Positions 32,702 to 40,849 of a stretch of 64,000 nt of DNA are shown in pieces. The position numbers and the translations under genes were made by a program. Source of the stretch: DATKNA01 sp963786765. Lineage in GTDB: Bacteria; Actinomycetota; Actinomycetes; Actinomycetales; Kineosporiaceae. Below the pieces are notes generated by a model. It was given only the letters and a program-made list of their open reading frames with translations, was not told where the DNA came from and did not search any database. The stretch spans positions 62,001 to 126,000 of the forward strand of contig CAWBAJ010000015.1 of the NCBI GenBank assembly GCA_963786765.1. The letters run 5' to 3'. Positions within the stretch are counted from its first letter, which is position 1. Each line of letters begins with the position of its first letter.

Positions 32702-33103
32702 ATGCCGACCGAGACCACCGAGACCACCGAGACCACCCAGATCCGCAGCCTGTACGAGGTCGTGGGCGGGATCGACGCCCTCAAACTGGCCGTGGACCGG
32801 TTCTACCAGCGCGTTCTCGCCGACCCGCAGCTCGTGGGGTACTTCGAGGGTCAGGACGTCTCACGGATCAAGCGTCACCAGGTGCTGCTGCTGAGCCAGG
32901 TGCTCGGCGGCCCCGCCGAGTACAGCGGGCGGCGGCTCGCGGAGGCGCACGCCCGGTTGGCCATCACCGGGCCCGACTACGACCGGGTCGTCGAACACCT
33001 CGTCGGCACGCTGCGCAGCCTCGCGGTCGACGACTGCGTGGTCAGCGCCGTCGAGGGCGTCGTCGGCGGGGTCAAGCCCGACGTCGTCACGACGTACGCC
33101 TGA
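32702..33103 (+). CDS. glbN: group I truncated haemoglobin (TrHbN)
   Basis: A 133-residue 2/2 globin. LYEVVGGIDALKLAVDRFYQ with the B10-type tyrosine region, LVGYFEGQDVSRIKRHQVL, LLSQVLGGPAEYSGRRLAEAH (proximal histidine in AEAHARL), and VVEHLVGTLRSLAVDD match TrHbN. It binds O2 and can oxidise NO to nitrate. The N terminus is a Thr-Glu repeat (TETTETTETT) of unclear use. The flavohaemoglobin gene follows after 84 bp, so the two probably form an NO- or O2-response unit. The ATG is the only start that gives a compact globin. Confidence 0.9.
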   Translation: MPTETTETTETTQIRSLYEVVGGIDALKLAVDRFYQRVLADPQLVGYFEGQDVSRIKRHQVLLLSQVLGGPAEYSGRRLAEAHARLAITGPDYDRVVEHLVGTLRSLAVDDCVVSAVEGVVGGVKPDVVTTYA

Positions 33104-33187
33104 GCGGAGCGCACGCCGAGCCGGAGCGCACCCCGGTCCGGCGGGCACGCCCGACCACACCCGCACCAGCCCACACCGCGAAGGATC

Positions 33188-34345
33188 ATGGACGCCGCCC
33201 GACTCCAGCGCAGCTTCTCCGCCGTCGCCGCTCACGGCGACGAGCTGCCGTTGTACTTCTACTCCCATCTCTTCCTCACCCACCCCGAGACGCGGCCCAT
33301 GTTCCCCCCGGCGATGGCGGGGCAGCGCGACCGCTTCGTGCGGGCGCTGATCGAGGTGGTCGGCAAGGTCCACCAGGTGCAGGCGGTCGTCCCGTACCTG
33401 CAGCAGCTGGGCCGTGACCACCGCAAGTACGGCGTGAAGGCCGAGCACTACCCCGTCGTGGGGGTCTCGCTGCTCGCCACGCTGGAGCACTTCCACGGCG
33501 AGGGCTGGACGCCCGAGCTCGCCGCCGACTGGACCGCGGCGTACGACCTCGTCGCCAAGGTCATGATCAACGCCGCTGCGGAGTCCGAGGAGACCGACCC
33601 CGCCTTCTGGGACGCCGAGGTGGTCGGGCACGAGCGCCGGGGACCGGGCATCGCGGTGATCACCGTCCGCACGGATCAGCGGCTGCCCTACGTCCCGGGG
33701 CAGTCGGTCTCGGTGCAGTCACCGCTCGCCGCCCGGATGTGGCGTTACCTCTCCCCGGCGAACGCCCCGCGGACCGACAACACGATCGAGTTCCACGTGC
33801 GTGCCGTCGACGGCGGGTGGGTCAGCCCGGCCCTTGTCCACGCCACCGCGAAGGGCGACGTCATACGCCTGGGTCCCGCCGTCGGGAACGGCCTGACGCT
33901 CGACGAGTCGTCCGACGCCGACCTGCTGCTACTGGCAGGCGGCACGGGTCTCGCGCCCCTGCGGTCGATCATCGAGCAGCTGGACGAGCAGCGCCGGCGG
34001 CGCAAAGTCGATCTCTACGTCGGCGCGCGCACCGAGGACGAGCTGTACGACCTCCCGGCGCTCCGGCACCTGCAGGAGCGCAACCGCTGGCTGACCGTCG
34101 TCCCCGTGGTGCAACTCGGGTTGTCCCCGGGGCTCGCCATCGGCGAGCCCGCCCGGGTCGCCGTCGGCCACCGGCACTGGCGGGGGGCGCAGGTGTACGT
34201 CTGCGGCTCGGGCGAGATGGTCACCACCTCACTCGAGGTGCTGGCCACGGCCGGGATCGACCCGCATGCGGTGCGCCGCGAGTCCTACACCTACAACGGC
34301 CACGTGGGCTCCCCCGTGGATCTTCCCCAGGAGGCGCGAGCATGA
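33188..34345 (+). CDS. flavohaemoglobin-like globin-reductase
   Basis: A 385-residue protein: a globin (about residues 1-135) with RPMFPPAMAGQRDRFVRALI, the proximal-side LGRDHRKYGVKAEHYPVVG (His in RDHRKYG), then a ferredoxin-reductase-like FAD domain (YVPGQSVSVQSPLAARMWRY in part, RMWRYLSPANAP as the RxxS-type FAD site) and an NAD(P) domain (LLLLAGGTGLAPLRSIIEQL, YVCGSGEMVTTSLEVL). Flavohaemoglobins dioxygenate NO to nitrate. The FAD motif and tail resemble the actinobacterial two-domain type rather than E. coli Hmp. GAAGGA precedes the ATG. The stop overlaps the DivIVA-like start (ATGA), so its synthesis is coupled to a coiled-coil protein. Confidence 0.9.
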   Translation: MDAARLQRSFSAVAAHGDELPLYFYSHLFLTHPETRPMFPPAMAGQRDRFVRALIEVVGKVHQVQAVVPYLQQLGRDHRKYGVKAEHYPVVGVSLLATLEHFHGEGWTPELAADWTAAYDLVAKVMINAAAESEETDPAFWDAEVVGHERRGPGIAVITVRTDQRLPYVPGQSVSVQSPLAARMWRYLSPANAPRTDNTIEFHVRAVDGGWVSPALVHATAKGDVIRLGPAVGNGLTLDESSDADLLLLAGGTGLAPLRSIIEQLDEQRRRRKVDLYVGARTEDELYDLPALRHLQERNRWLTVVPVVQLGLSPGLAIGEPARVAVGHRHWRGAQVYVCGSGEMVTTSLEVLATAGIDPHAVRRESYTYNGHVGSPVDLPQEARA

Positions 34346-35127
34346 CCTCGCCCAGCGAGCTGGACCACGTCGACACGCTGGAGTTCGGGTCGGGGGGCAC
34401 GCTGGCCCAGCGGCTCAGCCCGGACTCCGTCCGGCGGTTCGAGTTCGGCCGGTCACCGATCGGCCGGCGCGGCTACAGCGAGGCGGACGTCGAGCACTTC
34501 CGGGTGCGCGTCGTGCACGAGGTCGTGCAGTCGACGGCCGAGCGGGCCGCGCTGCGCCAGGAGCTGCAGCGCCAGCGCGAGGAGGTGCAGCGGCTGCGGG
34601 ACTACTTCCGGCGCAACCGGGTGGACGTCGACGCCGTCGGCGGGCAGGCAGGGCAGACCGGGCAGGCGGGACAGACTGCGCAGCCGGCGCAGCAGCAGCC
34701 GGCCACGCAGGTCAACGTGAACATCGCGACCGTCCAGGCGGTCAACGTGATGTCGCAGGCGCAGCAGGCGGCGGACCAGCACATCGCCCAGGCGGAGGAC
34801 TATGCCCGCCGCCTGGTCGCTAACGCCCGGCTCCAGTACGAGGAGATCCTGCACCGCGCCCACGACCAGGCGCAGGCTGCCGCGGCCGAGGCGGGGCGGG
34901 TCGCCGAGGAGCAGCAGCACGCGCCGAACGAGGACCCCACCGAGATGCAGTACCTGCAGTCGCGGCTGGCCTACATGCGCACCTTCGCCCAGGTCACGCA
35001 GGTGCAGCTGCGCTCGATCCTCGACGCGCTGCGCACGGAGCTCGACCAGCTCACCGAGCTCCCGGCCGCCCCGGGCACCCCGACGGCGGCGGTGGACGGT
35101 CCTCGCGGACTGCCCATGAGGCGCTAG
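34342..35127 (+). CDS. DivIVA-like coiled-coil protein
   Basis: A 261-residue protein. The DivIVA-type N-terminal segment (VRRFEFGRSPIGRRGYSEAD then VEHFRVRVVHEVVQ, about residues 30-63) is followed by a coiled coil (LRQELQRQREEVQRLRDYFR), a Gln/Gly-rich linker (GQTGQAGQTAQPAQQQ) and a second long coiled coil from about 130 (QAQQAADQHIAQAEDYARRL) to the end. DivIVA proteins mark cell poles and septa and recruit partners. Its translational coupling to flavohaemoglobin is the striking point: it may scaffold or localise the globin. No membrane helix. It is convergent with marR. Confidence 0.8.
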   Translation: MTSPSELDHVDTLEFGSGGTLAQRLSPDSVRRFEFGRSPIGRRGYSEADVEHFRVRVVHEVVQSTAERAALRQELQRQREEVQRLRDYFRRNRVDVDAVGGQAGQTGQAGQTAQPAQQQPATQVNVNIATVQAVNVMSQAQQAADQHIAQAEDYARRLVANARLQYEEILHRAHDQAQAAAAEAGRVAEEQQHAPNEDPTEMQYLQSRLAYMRTFAQVTQVQLRSILDALRTELDQLTELPAAPGTPTAAVDGPRGLPMRR

Positions 35128-35134
35128 GGCGCGC

Positions 35135-35635
35135 CTAGAAGTCGCCCGCCTCCGCCCGCATCAGGGTGAGGACGGCGACCAGCTGGTCGACGGCGTCCGC
35201 GGACAGGCCCGGACGAGCGAACACCGAGGTGTTGAGCTCGTCCGTCGCCTTCGCCGCGACGGCCCGGCCGGGCTCGGTGAGCTCGACCAGGGTGGTGCGC
35301 CGGTCGGTCGGGTGGGGGGTCCGCCGGACGAACTCCTGGCCCTCGAGCCGGTCGACCGCGTTCGTCACGCTGGCCGGGTGCACCTGGAGGCGCTCCCCGA
35401 TCCGGGCCATCGGGAGCGACCCGCGCCGGCTCAGCACCAGCAGCATGAGCACCTCGTAACGGGCGAACGTGAGGCCGTAGGGGCGCAGCACCTCCTCGAC
35501 TCGCGCGGAGACGATCTGCTGCGCACGCATGAGCGATGTCACCGCCGCCATGCCGGGCGCGGCGTCCTCCCAGCCCTGTGCCTCCCACAGCCGTCGGGCC
35601 TGCGCGATGGGGTCGAACGGCAGCCGCCGGGTCAT
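35135..35635 (-). CDS. MarR family regulator downstream of the mutase
   Basis: A 166-residue winged-helix protein. The DNA-binding part reads LPMARIGERLQVHPASVTNA, VDRLEGQEFVRRTPHPTDRR and TTLVELTEPGR, a typical MarR with the DxRxxxVxLT wing. The preceding helix LTFARYEVLMLLVLSRRG is the dimer/ligand region. ATG at 35635 is chosen because it is 11 bp after the mutase stop and gives the known N terminus (LPFDPIAQARRLWEAQGW). In many actinobacteria a MarR gene of this sort sits directly behind the methylmalonyl/isobutyryl-CoA mutase, so it probably regulates that operon. Confidence 0.9.
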   Translation of the reverse strand: MTRRLPFDPIAQARRLWEAQGWEDAAPGMAAVTSLMRAQQIVSARVEEVLRPYGLTFARYEVLMLLVLSRRGSLPMARIGERLQVHPASVTNAVDRLEGQEFVRRTPHPTDRRTTLVELTEPGRAVAAKATDELNTSVFARPGLSADAVDQLVAVLTLMRAEAGDF

Positions 35636-35645
35636 GCGTCCAGCC

Positions 35646-38600
35646 TCACAGAGTCCGCCGGTACTGCCCACCGACCTCGAAGAAGGACTGGCTGATCTGG
35701 CCGAGCGAGCACACTCGGACGGCGTCCATCAGGGCGTCGAAGGTGTTGCCTCCGCTCATCGCCGCCTGGCGGAGCCGCTCGAGGGCCGCCGGGGCCTCGC
35801 TCGTGTGCCGCGCGTGGAAGTCGGCGAGCCGGCGCAGCTGCGACTGCTTCTCCTCCTCCGTCCCCCTGGCCAGGACCAGCGGACCCCGGACCTGGTCGGC
35901 GTCCGGTGCTTTGAAGGTGTTGACGCCGACGATGGGCAGCGTCCCGTCGTGCTTGCGCTGCTCGTAGAGCATCGACTCGTCCTGGATGCGCCCGCGCTGG
36001 TAACCGGTCTCCATCGCGCCCAGCACCCCGCCGCGGTCGGAGAGCCGCTCGAACTCGGCGAGCACGGCCTCCTCGACCAGGTCCGTGAGCTCCTCGACGA
36101 TGTACGAGCCCTGCAGCGGGTTCTCGTTGCCGGTCAGCCCCCACTCCTGGTCGATGATCATTTGGATGGCGAGGGCGCGGCGCACCGACTGCTCGCTCGG
36201 CGTCGTGACGGCCTCGTCGTAGGCGTTCGTGTGCAGCGAGTTCGCGTTGTCGTAGATCGCGCAGAGGGCCTGCAGTGTGGTTCGGATGTCGTTGAACTGC
36301 ATCTCCTGCGCATGCAGCGACCGGCCCGAGGTCTGCACGTGGTACTTGAGCTTCTGGCTGCGCTCGGCGGCGCCGTAGCGCTCCTTCATCGCGACCGCCC
36401 AGATCCGCCGGGCCACCCGGCCCAGCACCGTGTACTCGGGGTCCATCCCGTTGCTGAAGAAGAACGACAGGTTCGGCGCGAAGTCGTCGATCGACATGCC
36501 GCGCGCCAAGTAGCTCTCGACGTACGTGAAGCCGTTGGCGAGCGTGAACGCGAGCTGGGTGAGGGGGTTCGCCCCGGCCTCGGCGATGTGGTAGCCGCTG
36601 ATGCTCACCGAATAGAAGTTCTTGACGTCGTGGCCGATGAACCATTCCTGGACGTCGGCCATGCAGCGCAGGGCGAAGTCGGTGGAGAAGATGCAGGTGT
36701 TCTGGCCCTGGTCCTCCTTGAGGATGTCCGCCTGCACCGTGCCGCGGACTCCTCCGAGGGCCTTGGCGCGGACGCCGGCCGCCTCGTCCCGGCTCGCCGG
36801 GCGGCCGTGCTCGCGCTCGAAGGCCGCGAGCTGGGCGTCGATCACGGTGTTCAGGAACATCGCCAGGATCGTCGGTGCCGGCCCATTGATCGTCATCGAG
36901 ACGCTCGTCGTCGGCGAGCAGAGGTCGAAGCCGGAGTAGAGGACCTTCATGTCGTCGAGGGTCGCGACGCTCACGCCGGAGGTGCCGACCTTGCCGTACA
37001 CGTCGGGGCGCTCGGCGGGGTCGCGCCCGTAGAGGGTGACCGAGTCGAAGGCGGTGGACAGGCGCGTGGCGGGCTGCCCCTCGGCGAGCAGGTGGAACCG
37101 CCGGTTGGTGCGCGCCGGGTCGCCCTCGCCGGCGAACATGCGGGCCGGCGCCTCGGCGTCCCGCTTCAGCGGGAAGACGCCGGCGGTGAACGGGAAGGCG
37201 CCGGGCAGGTTCTCGCTGCGCAGGAAGCGCACCAGGTCACCGTGGTCCGTGGTCCGGGGCAGGGCGACGCGGCGCAGCTTCGTGCCGGACAGGCTCTCCC
37301 GGACCAGCGGGGTGCGGATCTCGCGACCCCGGACGGTGTAGACGAGCTCGTCGCCGGAGTACTGCTCGACCGTCGCCGGCCAGCGCTCGAGCTGCTCCTT
37401 CGTCGGCTCGTCCAGGTGGGCGTCGGCCTCGGCGACGAGTTCGGCCAGCCGCCCGGTGCCGTGATCCCCAGATTTTCCTTGATCCCTAGATTTTCCTTGA
37501 TCGTCGCTTTCGGAGAGGGCCGCGAGCGCCGTCGTCAGGTGCTGGCGCCGGCGGGCCGTGGCGGCCAGCTCGGCGGTGCGCCGGTGGTATCCGCGGACCG
37601 TGCCGGCGATCTCGGCCAGGTAGCGGACACGCTCCGGGGGGACCGGCGTGTGCAGGCCGGACGACGTGCGGACGGAGACGGCGGGCAGCCGAGCCGGCCC
37701 TGCCGGCAGGCCGTGGCCAGCGAGCAGGTCGCGCAGGTGCTGGTAGAGCGCGGTGACGCCGTCGTCGTCGAACCGGGCGGCGCTCGTCCCGAAAACCGGC
37801 ATGTCCTCCCACGAGCTGCCGAAGGCCGACCGGTTGCGGACGAGCTGGCGGGCCACGTCGCGGCGGGCGTCCTGCGCCCCGCGCCGCTCGAACTTGTTGA
37901 TCGCGACGACGTCGGCGAAATCGAGCATGTCGATCTTCTCGAGCTGCGAGGCGGCACCGAACTCCGGGGTCATCACGTAGAGCGAGAGGTCGACGAGCGG
38001 CACGATCGCGGCGTCACCCTGGCCGATGCCCGGCGTCTCCACGATCACGAGGTCGTAGCCGGCGGCCCGGCAGGCGGCGATCGCGTCCGGCAGGTGTGGC
38101 GGCAGCTCGGTGGTCGCCCCCCGGGTCGCGATGGAGCGGAAGTAGGTGCGGCCGGTCGCCAGGGAGTTCATCCGGATCCGGTCGCCGAGGAGCGCTCCCC
38201 CGCCACGACGCCGGGTCGGGTCGACGGCGAGGACGGCGATCCGCAGCTTGTCCTCCTGATCGAGGCGGAAGCGGCGGACCAGCTCGTCGGTGAGCGAGCT
38301 CTTCCCGATCCCCCGGTGCCGGTGATGCCGAGGACCGGCACCTGCCGGCCCGCGGCCGCGTCGCGCAGGGCCGCCGCCAGCGCCTCGTCCCGTCCCAGCT
38401 CGAGGACGGTGATGGCGCGGGCGAGGGCCGCGTCGTCACCCGTGAGCACCGCGTCGGCGGACGGCGGCTGCGCGGCGAGGTCGACGTCGCAGGCGGCGAC
38501 CATGGTGTTGACCATGCCGGCCAGGCCGAAGCGCTGACCGTCCGCGGGGGTGAAGATCTTGACGCCACGCTCGGCGAGGGCACGAACCTCCTCGTCGACG

Positions 38601-38905
38601 ATAACGCCGCCGCCCCCGCCGTAGACCTTGACGTGGCCGGCGCCGCGCTCGGCGAGCCGGTCGACGAGGTACCCGAAGTACTCCAGGTGGCCGCCCTGGT
38701 AGGAGCTGACCGCGACGCCCTGGGCGTCCTCCTGCAGGGCGGCCTCGACGACGTCGTCGACGCTCCGGTCATGCCCGAGGTGGACCACCTCGCAGCCCTG
38801 GGCCTGCAGGATCCGCCGCATGATCGTGATCGCTGCGTCGTGCCCGTCGAACAGGCTCGCGGCGGTGACGAAGCGGACGGGACGGGTCGGGACGTGCAGC
38901 TCCAC
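35646..38905 (-). pseudogene. icmF: fused isobutyryl-CoA-type mutase IcmF, one frameshift
   Basis: One missing base near 38311, inside the Walker A motif, breaks a 1086-residue protein. Order: B12-binding domain (SLFDGHDAAITIMRRILQAQ, then GCEVVHLGHDRSVDDV), a MeaB-like G-protein chaperone (ITGTGGSGK-type P loop at the break, VIVETPGIGQGDAA, VAINKFERRG), a linker, and the acyl-CoA mutase barrel (TLYGRDPAERPDVYGKVGTS, GFDLCSPTTSVSMTINGPAP, NTCIFSTDFALRCMADVQEW, GYHIAEAGANPLTQLAFTLA). IcmF interconverts isobutyryl-CoA/butyryl-CoA or isovaleryl/pivalyl-CoA with adenosylcobalamin and GTP. The linker carries an unusual insert derived from a dispersed repeat. GTG start; marR follows. Confidence 0.9.
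37460..37514 (-). repeat. dispersed-repeat sequence inside icmF
   Basis: Coding strand GACGATCAAGGAAAATCT then GGGATCAAGGAAAATCTGGGG and ATCAC: two near-copies in tandem of the core GATCAAGGAAAA(G/T)(T/C)TGGGGATCA that forms each arm of the palindrome at 48375-48441. It is AT-rich against its surroundings and encodes the polar stretch DDQGKSRDQGKSGDHG between the G domain and the mutase domain. Confidence 0.75.
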
Positions 38906-38991
38906 GGCGAGGCTCTTTTCAGTCGGCGTCCCCGAATACTACAACGTCCAACTATCGGACGGCAGAGCAACGTCTTGGAGCAGGCCTCGGC

Positions 38992-38997
38992 TAGATT
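38992..38997 (+). promoter_or_regulatory. leaderless -10 box (TAGATT) for the orphan gene
   Basis: TAGATT ends 8 nt before the ATG at 39006. The icmF gene starts 100 bp away in the opposite direction; a TAGTAT box in the same gap on the minus strand may serve it. Confidence 0.45.
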
Positions 38998-39005
38998 CGC
39001 CCGTC

Positions 39006-39827
39006 ATGGAGGAAGCCCTCGCCGGCCTGCCCGGAGCGAGCGACGACCCCGGCGAGGGTCCCCTCGTCCCGGCGCTCCTGGAGGCGGTGCTGCTCGCCGA
39101 GGGGACCGCCGGCTCGGCCCGGGGCGCAGCGCGCGCCTGGTACGCCCACCTCATGGGTCCCCTGCTCGTGCCGGCGGACGCGACGGAAGGGCTCCAGGAG
39201 CAACTCGAGCCCGGCGATCTCGGCCTGCGCGTGGTGCTCGTCGCACAGCCCGGCGCGGGCGACCCCGCCGGGCTGCTCGGCATGCGCCAGGCCCGCAACC
39301 GGCTGCTCGACGACGACCGCCTCGAACTCACCGGCGTCCACGTCCCACTGCCGGTCGGCCAGCTCCGGATGGGCGATCTGCTGGCCGAGCTCGACCTCAC
39401 GGTGCCGGCCTGGGTCGAGGTGCCGCCGGCCGCCGGGTGGGAACACGCGCTCGAGACGCTCGCAGCCGACGGCGCCGAGCATCTGGCCCTGCGCCTCGGT
39501 ACCGCGCCGGTCGCCGCCCTGCTGCGCCGGGCCGTGGACCTCGACCTCTCGCTCCGGGTGACCGGCGCCGGCGGCGGCGCGGCGTCCACGGTCCAGCTGC
39601 TGGCTGCGCTCTGCGCGGTGCGCGCGGCCCTCAACGGAGCGGACGTCCCGGAGATCGCCGCCGTGCTGGCCGAGCAGCGGGTGGCGCCGCTCGCGTCAGC
39701 GCTGCGACGGATGAGCGACGCGGACGCCGCCGTCGTCCGCGCCTTCCTCGAGGGGGTGGTGGTGCCCGACGCGGAACAGGCCGCTCGCGACCTGGCCGCC
39801 CTCGGCCTCGTCGACGCCGCGGACTGA
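39006..39827 (+). CDS. hypothetical protein, unrecognised
   Basis: A 273-residue protein I cannot place. It is rich in Ala, Leu, Asp and Glu with no signal peptide and no clear membrane helix. Central strands and helices (LGLRVVLVAQPGAGDPAGLL, LTGVHVPLPVGQLRMGDLLA, VPAWVEVPPAAGWEHALETL) alternate as in an alpha/beta barrel or Rossmann-like fold, and ALRLGTAPVAALLRRAVDLD with LSLRVTGAGGG could belong to a TIM-barrel-like sugar or decarboxylase fold. No catalytic motif stands out. It is divergent from icmF and convergent with the RDD gene. Start supported by the leaderless box. Confidence 0.6.
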   Translation: MEEALAGLPGASDDPGEGPLVPALLEAVLLAEGTAGSARGAARAWYAHLMGPLLVPADATEGLQEQLEPGDLGLRVVLVAQPGAGDPAGLLGMRQARNRLLDDDRLELTGVHVPLPVGQLRMGDLLAELDLTVPAWVEVPPAAGWEHALETLAADGAEHLALRLGTAPVAALLRRAVDLDLSLRVTGAGGGAASTVQLLAALCAVRAALNGADVPEIAAVLAEQRVAPLASALRRMSDADAAVVRAFLEGVVVPDAEQAARDLAALGLVDAAD

Positions 39828-40410
39828 CGGGGGCAGGCCGGGGCAGACGGGGCTAAGGCTTGCGCGCCACGACCGTCTTGGCGATCTTGTCGTGGATGGT
39901 CTGCCGGCGTGGGTCCCAGAAGATCCAAAGGGCGTCGAGCAGGCTGTACAGGCCCCCGATCTGAGGGATCGCGGCGATGCCTCGGTAGCCCACCCAGCGC
40001 ATCACTGCCTGCCCCCAGCTCACCAGACCCTCGTGGTCGATCGGCCGCACCCGGGTGCCCATCGCCATCTTGCCCACCGTCTGCCCGCGGAGCTTCGTGA
40101 GCGGGATCTCGTAGACGGCCGAGACCAGCAGCTGCAACAACGCCAGCTTCAGCAGGTCGGGCGTGATGTTCGCGATGAAGGTCGTCGAGTCCGGCGGGTT
40201 GCCGCCCACCTGTGCCGCCAGGGTCGCCTGGTCCCAGTACTGACGTAAGTCGTCGCCAACGGCCGAGACCAGGCTCCAGCCGAGCAAGGCCGCCACGAAG
40301 CTCACGATGATGCCGTCGATGACGAAGCCGCCGAACCGGCGCCACCGACTGGCCAGCGGCGTGCCGTCCGGCGCCGTGGGCCCGGAGGGCGCATACCCGC
40401 CCGGGTACTG

Positions 40411-40550
40411 GCCGTACTGCTGCTGGCCGTAGGGCGCCTGGCCGTACTGCTGCTGGCCGTAGGGCGCCTGGCCGTACTGCTGCTGGCCGTAGGGCTGCTG
40501 GCCGTAGGCTGCTGGCCTAGGGCTGCTGGCCGTAGGGCTGCTGGCCGCCG
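40411..40550 (-). repeat. 30-bp and degenerate 15-bp coding repeats in RDD gene
   Basis: Three 30-bp units (GCCGTACTGCTGCTGGCCGT plus AGGGCGCCTG on the plus strand, the third diverging at its end) followed by shortened 15-bp units. They encode the YGQQQYGQAP repeats; the frame break lies in the degenerate end. Confidence 0.85.
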
Positions 40551-40621
40551 TACTGGGCCGGCGGAGTGTCCTGCTCGCGGGGCGGGGCATACGGGTCGTC
40601 ACCCGCAGCGGAGTCCACCCG

Positions 40622-40679
40622 CGTCTGCGCCTGGGTCTGCGCTTGGGTCTGGGCCTGCGTCTGGGCCTGTGTCTGCGCC
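40622..40679 (-). repeat. 12-bp coding repeat (QTQA) in RDD gene
   Basis: About five units of a 12-bp sequence of the CTGGGTCTGCGC type encode Gln-Thr-Gln-Ala repeats between the DUF2510 and RDD parts. Confidence 0.8.
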
Positions 40680-40849
40680 AGCTGGCCGTCCGCGGCCGGC
40701 CGCGTCACGTGGCTCCACTGTCCGCCGTCCCACCAGCGCTCTTGGCCGGGCTGCGACGCGTCCGGGTACCAGCCGGGAGGTGCCGAGGTCATGGCTGACA
40801 CCTTCTCACCTCGGGGCCGCCGCGATCGACGCCCCCAGCTGGACCTCGG

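Larger units (their letters stand above)
39853..40792 (-). pseudogene. DUF2510-RDD membrane protein with repeat linker, two deletions
   Basis: The implied protein is about 313 residues. N-terminal DUF2510 (PPGWYPDASQPGQERWWDGG then QWSHVTRP), a Gln-Thr-Gln-Ala repeat linker, a Tyr-Gly-Gln repeat region (YGQQQYGQAP units), then an RDD domain with about three membrane helices (WRRFGGFVIDGIIVSFVAAL, then LKLALLQLLVSAVYEIPLTK and RGQTVGKMAMGTRVRPID). Two single-base losses near 40510-40520, in the 15-bp Gln-Tyr-Gly repeats, create a TAG and switch frame. RDD proteins are integral membrane proteins of mostly unknown role. The ATG is set by AGAAGG 8 nt upstream. Slippage in the repeat could be biological phase variation or error. 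Confidence 0.8.

Noticed and set aside
35529..38537. 1002-residue plus-strand ORF over icmF
   Set aside because: An antisense shadow of the mutase gene: composition is Val/Arg/His/Gly-rich with no domain, while the minus strand encodes a complete known enzyme.
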